64,000 nt of DNA from DATJLY01 sp035604195. GTDB lineage: Bacteria; Pseudomonadota; Alphaproteobacteria; ATCC43930; CGMCC-115725. Shown piece by piece: positions 24,895 to 33,017 of this stretch (position 1 is the first letter of the stretch; each line of letters opens with the position of its first letter). The DNA lies in the NCBI GenBank assembly GCA_035604195.1, contig DATNIY010000102.1, positions 8,856-72,855 of the forward strand, written 5' to 3'. The translations under genes and the position numbers were made by a program. The notes below the pieces were generated by a model that saw only the letters and a list, made by a program, of their open reading frames with translations, did no database searches and was not told where the DNA came from.

Positions 24895-26670
24895 ATGCTC
24901 CTGCGCCAGCTGCCGCCCGTCATCGTCAACCGCATCGCCGCCGGCGAAGTGGTCGAGCGCCCGGCCGCGGCGGTCAAGGAGCTGGTTGAGAATGCGATCG
25001 ATGCCGGCGCCACGCGCATCGACGTGACTTTGGGCGAGGGCGGGCAAAGCCTCATCATTGTCAGCGACGACGGCGAGGGCATGTCGGCGGAGGAGCTTGC
25101 GCTCGCGGTCGAGCGCCACTGCACCTCGAAGCTCCCCGACGACGATCTCCTGTGCATCAAGAGCCTCGGCTTCCGCGGCGAGGCCTTGCCCTCGATCGGC
25201 GCGGTGAGCCGGATGCGCCTTGCGAGTCGCCGGCGCGGCGCCGCTTCGGCCTGGTCGATCACGCTCGAAGGCGGGACCAAATCCGCAGTCGAGCCGGCGG
25301 CGCAGCCGCAGGGCACGCGGGTCGAGGTCCGCGATCTCTTCTACGCGACGCCGGCGCGGCTCAAATTTCTCAAAAGCGTGCGGGCCGAGCGCGAGCAGGC
25401 GGTCGATGTCATAGCCCGCCTCGCCATGGCCTATCCCGCGATCGCCTTCGCCGTGAGCGACGGCGATGGCCGCGCCCTGTCGCGCCTGCCGGCGATTCCG
25501 GGCGAGGATCGCTTGGGGTTGCGGCGCGCGCGGCTTGCCGCGGTGCTCGGCCGCGACTTCGCCGACAATGCGCTCGCCATCGATGCAACGCGCGCGGGTT
25601 TTCGCCTGACAGGGTTGGCCGGCCTGCCGACCTTGAACCGGGCGACGGCCAAGGACCAGTATCTCTTCGTCAACGGCCGGCCCGTGCGCGACAAGCTCCT
25701 GGTCGGCGCGGTGCGCGGCGCGTATCAGGATTTCCTCGCGCGCGACCGGCATCCGATGGTGGCGCTGTTCCTCGACTGTCCGGAGGACGCCGTCGACGTC
25801 AACGTTCATCCCGCCAAGGCCGAGGTGCGCTTTCGCGATGCCAGTCTGGTGCGCGGGCTCATCGTCGGCGCGTTGCGCCAGGCGCTCGCCGCGGCCGGGC
25901 ATCGCGCCGCGACCACGGTGGCGGGCGAGGCGCTCGCCGCCTTCCGTCCCGGCGGCGCGCTGGGCTATGCCTATCCCGCCGGCCTCGCCGAGACCGCCGC
26001 GCAGTATCAGGCGCCGCTCGGCACCGACGGCGCCTTGGCGCTGGCGCCGGGGGCGCGGCCGGCGGCGGCGGTCGAGGAGGATGCCGCGCGTTACCCCTTG
26101 GGCGCCGCCTGCGCCCAGCTCCACGACACCTACATCGTGGCGCAGACCGCGGCGGGCATCGTTATCGTCGATCAGCACGCGGCGCATGAGCGGCTGGTCT
26201 ATGAGCGCATGAAGGAAGCGCTCGCCTCGACCGGCGTGCCGCGCCAGATCCTGTTGCTGCCGGAGGTGGTCGAGCTCGATGAGGGTGCTGCGGCGCGGCT
26301 CGGCGCGCGCGCCGCCGAACTCGCAGAATTGGGCCTGGTGCTCGAGCCCTTCGGCACCGGCGCGGTGGTGGTGCGCGAGGTGCCGGCGCTCATTCCCGAT
26401 CTCGATGTCGCCGGCCTCGTCCGCGACCTCGCCGACGAGGTCGCGGAACTGGGCGATGCGCTCGGCTTGAAGGAGCGGCTCGAAGAGGTCTGCGGCACCA
26501 TCGCCTGCCACGGCAGCGTCCGCGCCGGGCGGCGGCTCGCCGCGCCGGAGATGAATGCGCTCTTGCGCCAGATGGAGGCAACGCCCCATTCCGGCCAATG
26601 CAATCACGGCCGCCCGACCTATGTCGAATTGAAGCTCGCCGACATCGAGCGCCTGTTCGGAAGGCGGTAG
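24895..26670 (+). CDS. mutL: DNA mismatch repair protein MutL
   Basis: A 591-residue MutL. The N-terminal GHKL ATPase shows VNRIAAGEVVERP, KELVENAIDAGA, DDGEGM and GFRGEAL. The C-terminal dimerisation domain has the endonuclease metal motif DQHAAHERLVYE at residues 426-437, plus CHGSVR and SGQCNHGRP. This is a nicking-type MutL, as expected in an organism without MutH. The ATG at 24895 is preceded by CACAAT at 24883-24888, which resembles a -10, leaving almost no leader. It lies 47 nt after the M16 pair and may also be read from that operon. Confidence 0.97.
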   Translation: MLLRQLPPVIVNRIAAGEVVERPAAAVKELVENAIDAGATRIDVTLGEGGQSLIIVSDDGEGMSAEELALAVERHCTSKLPDDDLLCIKSLGFRGEALPSIGAVSRMRLASRRRGAASAWSITLEGGTKSAVEPAAQPQGTRVEVRDLFYATPARLKFLKSVRAEREQAVDVIARLAMAYPAIAFAVSDGDGRALSRLPAIPGEDRLGLRRARLAAVLGRDFADNALAIDATRAGFRLTGLAGLPTLNRATAKDQYLFVNGRPVRDKLLVGAVRGAYQDFLARDRHPMVALFLDCPEDAVDVNVHPAKAEVRFRDASLVRGLIVGALRQALAAAGHRAATTVAGEALAAFRPGGALGYAYPAGLAETAAQYQAPLGTDGALALAPGARPAAAVEEDAARYPLGAACAQLHDTYIVAQTAAGIVIVDQHAAHERLVYERMKEALASTGVPRQILLLPEVVELDEGAAARLGARAAELAELGLVLEPFGTGAVVVREVPALIPDLDVAGLVRDLADEVAELGDALGLKERLEEVCGTIACHGSVRAGRRLAAPEMNALLRQMEATPHSGQCNHGRPTYVELKLADIERLFGRR

Positions 26671-26683
26671 CTGGATTACGTCG

Positions 26684-26813
26684 GTGCGTCCTTCGAGACG
26701 CCGGCTTCGCCGGCTCCTCAGGATGAGAATCTTTCTTTGTGCAACCAAAGTTTTTCCTCGTGCTGAGGGGCGACCGCATGCGGTCGCCCGAAGCGGCCGT
26801 CTCGAAGCACGCA
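26684..26813. repeat. Dyad-symmetric intergenic repeat, copy 1
   Basis: A 130-bp element lies between convergent mutL and rsmD and is nearly identical to copy 2 at 30719-30849. The ends are inverted repeats (GTGC..TTCGAGACG with CGTCTCGAA..GCAC). Inside are a GCCGGCTTCGCCGGC hairpin and the 18-bp perfect palindrome GCGACCGCATGCGGTCGC. The whole can fold as a three-armed structure. It contains no gene. Confidence 0.85.
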
Positions 26814-26838
26814 TTGCATCCACGCAGTCGGGAATGAT

Positions 26839-27405
26839 CTAAGCTTCGACTGTCCGCCGCAGCAACACGATCCGCGCGGCGCCGTAGCGGCGCTCTTCGA
26901 GCACCGTGAATCCCGCCGGCGCGGCGAAGGGCGCGCGGGCGGCGATCTCGACGACAATGAGCGCGTCTGCCGCGATCCAGCCCGCAGCGGCCAACGCTGC
27001 CAGCGCCGGCGCCGCGATGTTTTCGTCATAGGGCGGGTCGAGAAAAACAAGATCGCACGGCCCGCTCGGGCGCGGCGGCTTGAGCGCGTCGGCGGCCAGC
27101 ACAATCGTGCGCGGCTCCTCCTTCAGCGCCGCGACATTGGCTTCGAGCGCGCGCCGCGCCTCGCGATCCTTCTCGAGGAAGCTCGCATGCCGCGCGCCGC
27201 GCGACAGCGCCTCGAGGCCCAAGGCCCCGGTGCCGGCAAAGGCGTCGAGCACGCGCGCGTCCTCGTAAACTGGGCGCGGGCCGAAGCGGCCATGGGCGAG
27301 AATGTCGAACAGCGCCTCGCGCGCCCGCTCGCCGGTCGGCCGCACCACCGCTCCCGGCGGCGCCACGAGGCGGCGGTGGCGGTGCCTACCGGCGATGATG
27401 CGCAA
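26839..27405 (-). CDS. rsmD: 16S rRNA (guanine(966)-N(2))-methyltransferase
   Basis: A 188-residue RsmD that methylates N2 of G966 in 16S rRNA. It begins MRIIAGRHRHRRL, typical of the family. It carries the SAM-binding LDAFAGTGALGLEALSRGA segment and the catalytic FLDPPY motif of N6-adenine/N2-guanine methylases. Its start lies inside the end of the pseudouridine synthase gene (20-nt overlap), so the two rRNA-modification genes are coupled. Confidence 0.96.
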   Translation of the reverse strand: MRIIAGRHRHRRLVAPPGAVVRPTGERAREALFDILAHGRFGPRPVYEDARVLDAFAGTGALGLEALSRGARHASFLEKDREARRALEANVAALKEEPRTIVLAADALKPPRPSGPCDLVFLDPPYDENIAAPALAALAAAGWIAADALIVVEIAARAPFAAPAGFTVLEERRYGAARIVLLRRTVEA

Positions 27406-28132
27406 GATGCCCGCTCCCGAGCTGATCGCGCAGCACGCGGCGCGTCACTTCGGCAACCTCGCCGCGCGGCAAATGGCCGAGTTGGAACGGGCCATAGGCG
27501 ATGCGGATGAGCCGCGTCACCGGCAATCCCAGATGCTCCATGACGCGGCGGATTTCGCGGTTCCTGCCCTCGGCGAGGCTGACGACGAGCCAGGCGTTGC
27601 TGCCTTGCTGGCGCTCGAGCCGCGCCTCGATCGGCCCATAGGCGACTCCGGCGATGGTGATGCCCTGCTCCAGCGCCGCGAGCTGCGCCGGATCGGGCGT
27701 CCCATGCACCCGCACGCGGTAGCGCCTGAGCCAGCCGCGCGCCGGCAGCTCCAATTCGCGCGCGAGGCCGCCGTCATTGGTCAGCAGCAGAAGCCCCTCG
27801 GACGCAAGATCGAGCCGCCCGACCGAGATGAGCCGCGGCAGATCGGCAGGAAGACGCGCGAAGACCGTGGGCCGGCCCTTCTCGTCGCGATGCGTCGTCA
27901 CCAGGCCGGCCGGCTTGTGATAGCGCCACAGCCGCGCCGGCTCGGGCGCCGGGATGGGCTTGCCGTCGATGCGAATGTCGCTCGTCGAATCGACGGTGAC
28001 GGCCGGGCTCTTCAGCACCGCGCCGCCGAGCGCGACTCGGCCCTCGGCGATCCAGCGCTCGGCCTCGCGGCGCGAGCACAAGCCGGCGCGGGCGAGCACC
28101 TTGGCGATGCGCTCTCCCTTGGCCGCGGCCAT
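27386..28132 (-). CDS. rluB: RsuA/RluB-family pseudouridine synthase
   Basis: A 248-residue rRNA pseudouridine synthase. An S4 RNA-binding domain occupies about residues 1-60 (ERIAKVLARAGLCSRREAE). The catalytic domain carries GRLDLASEGLLLLTNDG with the nucleophile Asp108, and EGRNREIRRVM near the end. The family covers RluB (23S U2605), RluE, RluF and RsuA; RluB is the usual assignment in Alphaproteobacteria, but the exact target is inferred. The ATG at 28132 overlaps the stop of the amidotransferase gene by one base. Confidence 0.92.
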   Translation of the reverse strand: MAAAKGERIAKVLARAGLCSRREAERWIAEGRVALGGAVLKSPAVTVDSTSDIRIDGKPIPAPEPARLWRYHKPAGLVTTHRDEKGRPTVFARLPADLPRLISVGRLDLASEGLLLLTNDGGLARELELPARGWLRRYRVRVHGTPDPAQLAALEQGITIAGVAYGPIEARLERQQGSNAWLVVSLAEGRNREIRRVMEHLGLPVTRLIRIAYGPFQLGHLPRGEVAEVTRRVLRDQLGSGHLAHHRR

Positions 28133-28851
28133 CACGGGCGTGCGGCGGCGGCGATGAAGGCCAAGAAGATGCGGGGATCGCCCGGGCTGATGCCGTATTC
28201 GGGATGCCACTGCACGCCCAGGCAGAAGCGGCGGCGCGGGTCCTCGATGCCCTCGATGACGCCGTCGGGCGCCACCGCATCGACGACGATGCCGGGGCCG
28301 GGATTCTTCACCGCCTGATGATGCGCGCTGTTGACGGCAAGCTCGTCGGCGCCGGTGATGCGGTGGAGCAGCGTGCCCTTCGCGATGCGCACGGCATGGC
28401 CGGCCTCGGTCCGCGGATTGGGCTGCTCATGGGCGAGCGCGCCCGCGACCTCGTCGGGAATGTGCTGGATGAGGGTGCCGCCGAGAATGACGTTGAGGAG
28501 CTGCTGGCCGCCGCAGATGCCGAGCACCGGCACATCGGCGGCGAGCGCGGCGCGGGTGATGCCGAGCTCGAATTCGGTGCGCCGATCCTTGGTGGTGACG
28601 CTCTTGTGCCGGCTCGCGGCGCCCCACAGCGCCGGATCGACGTCGAAGGCGCCGCCGGTGACGATGAGTCCGTCGAGCAGCGCGAGATAAGCCTCGGCCC
28701 GCTCCGGCTCGTGCGGCAGCAGCACCGACAGCCCGCCCGCCGCGGCGACGGCGCTGCAGTAATTCTCGCGGAGCGCGTACCAGGGATGGGTCTTCGAATA
28801 GCCGCCGGGCGGCTCGTGATCGAGGGTGAGGCCGATGACCGGTTGTGCCAT
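28132..28851 (-). CDS. Gamma-glutamyl-gamma-aminobutyrate hydrolase family protein
   Basis: A 239-residue class I glutamine-amidotransferase-fold hydrolase (Peptidase C26, PuuD-like). The nucleophile is Cys113 in GICGGQQ, with His216 and Glu218 in QWHPEYG completing the triad. PuuD hydrolyses gamma-glutamyl-GABA in putrescine catabolism, but no other puu gene is nearby, so the substrate is open. The ATG at 28851 is chosen because the conserved PVIGL starts right after it. It is the first gene of a three-gene minus-strand unit with the pseudouridine synthase and rsmD. Confidence 0.9.
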   Translation of the reverse strand: MAQPVIGLTLDHEPPGGYSKTHPWYALRENYCSAVAAAGGLSVLLPHEPERAEAYLALLDGLIVTGGAFDVDPALWGAASRHKSVTTKDRRTEFELGITRAALAADVPVLGICGGQQLLNVILGGTLIQHIPDEVAGALAHEQPNPRTEAGHAVRIAKGTLLHRITGADELAVNSAHHQAVKNPGPGIVVDAVAPDGVIEGIEDPRRRFCLGVQWHPEYGISPGDPRIFLAFIAAAARP

Positions 28852-28976
28852 GGGGGCTGGAAGAACTGCGAGGCCGGCAACAACTTTAGGTCGCGCTCCC
28901 GGTTCCGGCAAGCCGGCCGGCCGCCGTCAACCAATTCTTAACGTCCCGCTAAGGAATGCGCAGGCAAGATTGCCGC

Positions 28977-30182
28977 ATGGCGACGAAGCCGGGTTGCGAG
29001 CTGACCATCTTGATGCCCTGCCTCAATGAGGCGGCGACCCTGGCGCGCTGCATCGCCAAGGCGCGCGATTTCTTGGCGCAGAGCGGCATCCTGGGCGAGG
29101 TCGTCATCGCCGACAACGGCAGCACCGACGGCTCGCAGGGCATCGCCACCGCGCATGGCGCGCGCATCGTGCCGGTCGAGGCGCGCGGCTACGGCAATGC
29201 GCTCATCGCGGGGATTCGCGCGGCGCGCGGCCGCTACGTCATCATGGGCGACGCCGACGACAGCTATGATTTCGGCGCGCTCGCCCCCTTCGTCGAGAAG
29301 CTGCGCGAGGGCTGGGAGCTGGTCATGGGCAACCGCTTCCGCGGCGGCATCGCCCCGGGCGCCATGCCGCTCTTGCACCGCTATCTCGGCAATCCCGTGC
29401 TGACCGGGCTCGGCCGCATGTTCTTCCGCAGCCCTTGCGGCGACTTCCATTGCGGCCTCCGGGGCTTCCAGCGCGCAGCGATTTTGGCCCTCGATCTGCA
29501 AGCGGAGGGCATGGAATTCGCCAGCGAAATGGTGGTGAAGGCGACGCTGCACGGCCTCAAGATCGCCGAGGTGCCGACGACCCTCGCGCCCGATGGGCGC
29601 GGCCGCGCGCCGCATCTCAACAGCTGGCGCGACGGCTGGCGCCATTTGCGCTTCCTGCTGCTTTACAGCCCGCGCTGGCTCTTCCTCTATCCCGGCGCCG
29701 GGCTGTTCGTGCTGGGACTCGCGGTGATGGCCTGGCTCATTCCAAAGCCGGGCGTCGTCGGCAGCATCGCCTTCGACATTCATACCTTATTCTATGCCTC
29801 GGTCGCGGTGGTGGTGGGCTTCCACTCGATGCTGCTCTGGGTCTTCGCCACGGTCTATGGCTCGCGCGAGGGGCTGGTCGAGGAGGACCGCTGGTTCCGC
29901 TCGATGATCCGGGTGGTGAAGCTCGAAGCGGCGCTCGCAGCGGCGGGCGTGCTGTTGCTGCTCGGGCTGGCGCTGGCGGCATACGCGCTCGGCTCCTGGG
30001 GCGCCGCGGCGTTCGGCGCGATCTCGCCGGAGCAGACCATGCGCCTCGTCATCCCCTCGGGCACCGCCATCCTGCTCGCCTTCCAGATCGCCTTCGGCGC
30101 CTTCTTCATCAGCGTCTTGCAGATCCGCGCGGGCCGCACGGAGAGCGAGGAACAGCCGCAATCCCGGGCGCGCGCGGCCTGA
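28977..30182 (+). CDS. Glycosyltransferase family 2, polyprenyl-phosphate type
   Basis: A 401-residue GT2 enzyme with an N-terminal GT-A domain of about 220 residues (TILMPCLNEAATL, VIADNGSTDGS) and metal motif GDADDSYDF at residues 91-99. Four hydrophobic segments follow in the C-terminal third. It resembles dolichyl/undecaprenyl-phosphate hexose synthases, which load a sugar onto a lipid carrier at the inner membrane. The start is either the ATG at 28977 (used) or one at 28956. It is transcribed divergently from the amidotransferase gene. No polymer or flippase genes flank it. Confidence 0.87.
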   Translation: MATKPGCELTILMPCLNEAATLARCIAKARDFLAQSGILGEVVIADNGSTDGSQGIATAHGARIVPVEARGYGNALIAGIRAARGRYVIMGDADDSYDFGALAPFVEKLREGWELVMGNRFRGGIAPGAMPLLHRYLGNPVLTGLGRMFFRSPCGDFHCGLRGFQRAAILALDLQAEGMEFASEMVVKATLHGLKIAEVPTTLAPDGRGRAPHLNSWRDGWRHLRFLLLYSPRWLFLYPGAGLFVLGLAVMAWLIPKPGVVGSIAFDIHTLFYASVAVVVGFHSMLLWVFATVYGSREGLVEEDRWFRSMIRVVKLEAALAAAGVLLLLGLALAAYALGSWGAAAFGAISPEQTMRLVIPSGTAILLAFQIAFGAFFISVLQIRAGRTESEEQPQSRARAA

Positions 30183-30194
30183 ACCGCCGCGCGA

Positions 30195-30222
30195 TTGAGC
30201 CGTCGCGCGCTCGCGCTATGCT
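30195..30222 (+). promoter_or_regulatory. Candidate tadA promoter
   Basis: TTGAGC at 30195-30200 and TATGCT at 30217-30222 are 16 nt apart. Transcription would start near 30229, exactly at the GTG that opens the longest tadA frame, so tadA would be leaderless from the GTG or have a 30-nt leader before the ATG at 30259. Confidence 0.45.
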
Positions 30223-30228
30223 CGGGCG

Positions 30229-30693
30229 GTGGGAGCAGTGCGCCAAAATCCTTCGCCGATGGAGCTTGCCCTCGCCGAGGCCGAGCGGGCGGGCCTGCGC
30301 GGCGAGGTGCCGGTGGGCGCGGTGCTCGTCGAGGCGGCGAGCGGCGCGGTCGTGGCGTCTTGCGGCAACCGGGTCGAGGAGCTTGCCGATCCCACGGCCC
30401 ATGCCGAGCTCTTGGCGATCCGCATGGCGGCTAAGCGCCGCGGTGCGCCGCGGCTTGTCGATTGCGATCTTTATGTGACGCTCGAGCCCTGCGCCATGTG
30501 CGCCGCCGCGATTTCTTTCGCGCGGCTGCGCCGGCTCTATTTCGGCGCCTCCGATCCCAAGGCCGGCGCGGTCGAGCACGGCCCGCGCTTCTTCCAACAG
30601 CCGACCTGCCATCACCGCCCGGAGATCTATGGCGGCATCGACGCGACGCGCGCCGGCGAACTGCTCCGGCGGTTCTTCAAGGAGCGGCGTTAG
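30229..30693 (+). CDS. tadA: tRNA-specific adenosine deaminase (A34 to I34)
   Basis: TadA deaminates adenosine 34 of tRNA-Arg(ACG) to inosine and is essential in most bacteria. The 154 residues carry the zinc deaminase site: His58 and Glu60 in HAE, and Cys88 and Cys91 in PCAMC. The conserved FFKERR-type C-terminal helix is present. The GTG at 30229 gives ten residues before the first helix, as in relatives; the ATG at 30259 is a possible alternative. It stands alone, followed by a dyad repeat at the junction with the convergent DJ-1 gene. Confidence 0.94.
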   Translation: MGAVRQNPSPMELALAEAERAGLRGEVPVGAVLVEAASGAVVASCGNRVEELADPTAHAELLAIRMAAKRRGAPRLVDCDLYVTLEPCAMCAAAISFARLRRLYFGASDPKAGAVEHGPRFFQQPTCHHRPEIYGGIDATRAGELLRRFFKERR

Positions 30694-30718
30694 GGCGATT
30701 CCGGTTGGATTGAATTCC

Positions 30719-30849
30719 GTGCGTCCTTCGAGACGCCGGCTTCGCCGGCTCCTCAGGATAAGGCTCTTATCTTTGTGCCACCAAAGATTTTCCTCGTGCT
30801 GAGGGGCGACCGCATGCGGTCGCCCAAAGCGGCCGTCTCGAAGCACGCA
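30719..30849. repeat. Dyad-symmetric intergenic repeat, copy 2
   Basis: A near-identical copy of the element at 26684-26813, in the same orientation and again between two convergent genes (tadA and the DJ-1/PfpI gene). It keeps the inner GCCGGC hairpin and the 18-bp GCGACCGC/GCGGTCGC palindrome. Differences cluster in the AT-richer centre. It contains no gene. Confidence 0.85.
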
Positions 30850-30875
30850 CGCCATCGATGCAGTCGGCAACCGGT

Positions 30876-31580
30876 TCAGAAGGCGCCGCTCGCCAATCCC
30901 AATTTGGCGGCGGCGCGCTTGGTGGCGGCGAGGCGCGCGCTCTGGCGCTCGGCGGCGGCTTGGGTCAGTTGTGCGACGAGCACGGGGCCGGCGCGCTCGG
31001 GCGAGCCACAATCGAAAGGCGGCTCAGCGTCGTATTCGAGATTGAGCTGGATGCGCTGCGCCAACTCGGCGCCGCACAGCTCGGCGACCAGGCTCAAGGC
31101 GAAATCGATGCCGGCGGTGACGCCGCCGCCGGTGATCCGGTTGCGGTCCTTGACCACGCGCTCGGCCACCGGCGTTGCGCCCAAGAGCGCAAGCTGATCG
31201 CGCGACATCCAATGACACGCCGCGCGATAGCCGCGGAGCAGGCCGGCCGCGCCTAGCACCAGCGAGCCGGTGCAGACCGAGGTGACGTAGCGCGCGCCGG
31301 CGGCCTGGCGACGCAAGAAGTCGAGCGTTTCCTCATCCTCCATGAGCGCGATCTGCCCGGCGCCGCCAGGCACGCAAATGACATCGAGAGGCGGGCAATC
31401 GGCGAAGCTGGTGGTCGGCACGATCTGCCAGCCCTTGCTGGTCGCGACCGGCGCGCGGTTCTTCCAGACGAGGTGCAGCTTGGCATTGGGCACCGCACCG
31501 AAGACTTCGGCCGGGCCGGTGAGGTCGAGCTGCATCACATTGGGAAAGAGCAACAGGCCGATTTGCCAAGTTTCGGGCAT
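30876..31580 (-). CDS. DJ-1/PfpI family protein, isonitrile-hydratase-like
   Basis: A 234-residue DJ-1/PfpI-fold protein. The nucleophilic elbow is SVCTGSLVLGAAGLL with Cys103, and Glu25 in TGPAEVFG is the acidic residue next to it. The ACHWMS segment after the elbow matches isonitrile hydratases and GlxA-type sensor domains, but there is no AraC-type DNA-binding domain. Activity on isocyanides is a family-level guess. The start is the ATG at 31580 with GAGGAG upstream. It lies 11 nt after purD on the same strand and is probably co-transcribed. Confidence 0.86.
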   Translation of the reverse strand: MPETWQIGLLLFPNVMQLDLTGPAEVFGAVPNAKLHLVWKNRAPVATSKGWQIVPTTSFADCPPLDVICVPGGAGQIALMEDEETLDFLRRQAAGARYVTSVCTGSLVLGAAGLLRGYRAACHWMSRDQLALLGATPVAERVVKDRNRITGGGVTAGIDFALSLVAELCGAELAQRIQLNLEYDAEPPFDCGSPERAGPVLVAQLTQAAAERQSARLAATKRAAAKLGLASGAF

Positions 31581-31591
31581 GGGAGATCTCC

Positions 31592-32842
31592 TCACAGCGC
31601 GCGCCAGCCGATGTCGCGGCGGCAGAAGCCCTCAGGCCATTTGATGCGGTCGACAACCGCATAGGCGCGCGTCTGCGCCTCGGCCACGGTCTTGCCGCGG
31701 GCAACGACGTTCAGGACGCGGCCGCCATCGGCGACGAGCTTGTCGCCGACGCGCTTGGTGCCGGCGTGGAAGATCTGCACCAGCGGATCACTCGCCGCCG
31801 CCTCGGTGAGACCACGGATCTCGCTGCCGCGTGCGACCTCGCCGGGATAGCCCTTGGCCGCGAGCACGACGCAGAGCGCGAATTCCTCGTGCCAGCGCAG
31901 ATCGAAGTTTTCGAGCACGCCATCGCGCGCGGCGATGAGCGCCGGCAACAGATCGCTCTTGAGCCGCGGCAGCAGCACCTGGCATTCGGGATCGCCGAAG
32001 CGGACATTGTATTCGATGAGTTGCGGCCCTTCTGCCGTCAGCATCAGCCCGGCATAAAGCACGCCCTTGTAGGGCCGGCCCTCCGCCGCCATCGCCGCGA
32101 CCGTGGGCTTGATGATGCACGCCATGACCTGCTCTTCGAGCGCCGGCGTGAGACACGGCGCCGGCGAATAGGCGCCCATGCCGCCGGTGTTGGGGCCGGT
32201 ATCGCCTTCGCCGACGCGCTTGTGGTCCTGCGCCGAAGCGAGCGGCAGCGCGTCTTTGCCATCGACCAGCGCGAAGAAGCTCGCCTCCTCGCCGACGAGT
32301 ATCTCTTCGAGCACGATGTCCGCGCCGAAGCGCCGGGTCCCATCGATTGCGGTGAGCGCCGCCGGGACGTCCGGAGGCACGGTGACGCCCTTTCCCGCGG
32401 CGAGGCCGTCGGCCTTGACCACCAAGGGCACGCCGCGTTGGCGCACATAGTCCTTGGCCGCGTCGGGATCGCGGAAGCGCCGGAATGGGGCCGTCGGGAT
32501 GCCGTATTTGGCGCAGAGCTCCTTGGTGAAGCCCTTCGAGCCTTCGAGCGCGGCGGCGGCGGCAGAGGGGCCAAAAGCGGCGATGCCCTGGGATTCGAGC
32601 CGGTCGACCAAGCCCAGGACCAGCGGTGTCTCCGGGCCGACGACGACGAAGTCGATGCGCTCGGCGCGGCACAGCGTCAGAAGCCCATCGATGTCATTGG
32701 CCGCGACATCGGCGCAGCGCGCCTCCGCGGCGATGCCGGGATTGCCGGGCGCGCAGATAAGCGCGTCGCAGAGCGGAGAGGCGGCAATCGACCAGCACAG
32801 CGCATGCTCGCGCCCGCCCGAGCCCACGACCAGAACCCGCAT
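31592..32842 (-). CDS. purD: Phosphoribosylamine-glycine ligase
   Basis: PurD joins glycine to 5-phosphoribosylamine in purine synthesis. The 416 residues show the N-terminal VLVVGSGGREHAL, the ATP-grasp core with KADGLAAGKGV and EEASFFALVDG, the GPNTGGMGAYSP signature, and the metal/ATP site IEYNVRFGDPECQ. The start is the ATG at 32842 with GGAG upstream; a GTG two codons earlier is possible. It is transcribed divergently from xseA, with a repeat copy between them. Confidence 0.97.
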   Translation of the reverse strand: MRVLVVGSGGREHALCWSIAASPLCDALICAPGNPGIAAEARCADVAANDIDGLLTLCRAERIDFVVVGPETPLVLGLVDRLESQGIAAFGPSAAAAALEGSKGFTKELCAKYGIPTAPFRRFRDPDAAKDYVRQRGVPLVVKADGLAAGKGVTVPPDVPAALTAIDGTRRFGADIVLEEILVGEEASFFALVDGKDALPLASAQDHKRVGEGDTGPNTGGMGAYSPAPCLTPALEEQVMACIIKPTVAAMAAEGRPYKGVLYAGLMLTAEGPQLIEYNVRFGDPECQVLLPRLKSDLLPALIAARDGVLENFDLRWHEEFALCVVLAAKGYPGEVARGSEIRGLTEAAASDPLVQIFHAGTKRVGDKLVADGGRVLNVVARGKTVAEAQTRAYAVVDRIKWPEGFCRRDIGWRAL

Positions 32843-32863
32843 GCCCACTCCGCTTCTGCTCCA

Positions 32864-32962
32864 CTCACCCTTCGAGACGGCCGCAATGCGGCCTCCTCAG
32901 GGTGAGGAAAGATTAAGTCCTCACGCTGAGGAGCGCCCGAAGGGCGCGTCTCGAAGCGTGAG
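32864..32962. repeat. Dyad-symmetric intergenic repeat, diverged copy 3
   Basis: A 99-bp relative of the elements at 26684 and 30719. The ends CTCAC..CTTCGAGACG and CGTCTCGAAG..GTGAG are inverted, with CCTCCTCAGG and CTGAGGAG inner blocks. The internal palindromes differ from copies 1 and 2. It lies between the divergent purD and xseA, so it is not tied to convergent junctions. Confidence 0.75.
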
Positions 32963-33017
32963 TCGGGCAGCCGCACCCGCTGCCCTTTCCCGCCCGCGCT
33001 TTGTATCATAGCGGGCG

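Noticed and set aside
24619..26823. A 734-residue minus-strand frame across mutL
   Set aside because: Shadow of mutL; composition is low-complexity and it has no domain.
26718..27104. Minus-strand frame through repeat copy 1 encoding a peptide also found at copy 2 (30109-31011)
   Set aside because: The shared peptide is just the translation of the repeat; neither frame has a family, and they run into rsmD antisense sequence.
26684..32962. CRISPR array
   Set aside because: The three repeat copies are kilobases apart, about 100-130 bp long and palindromic, with genes between them and no spacers or cas genes.
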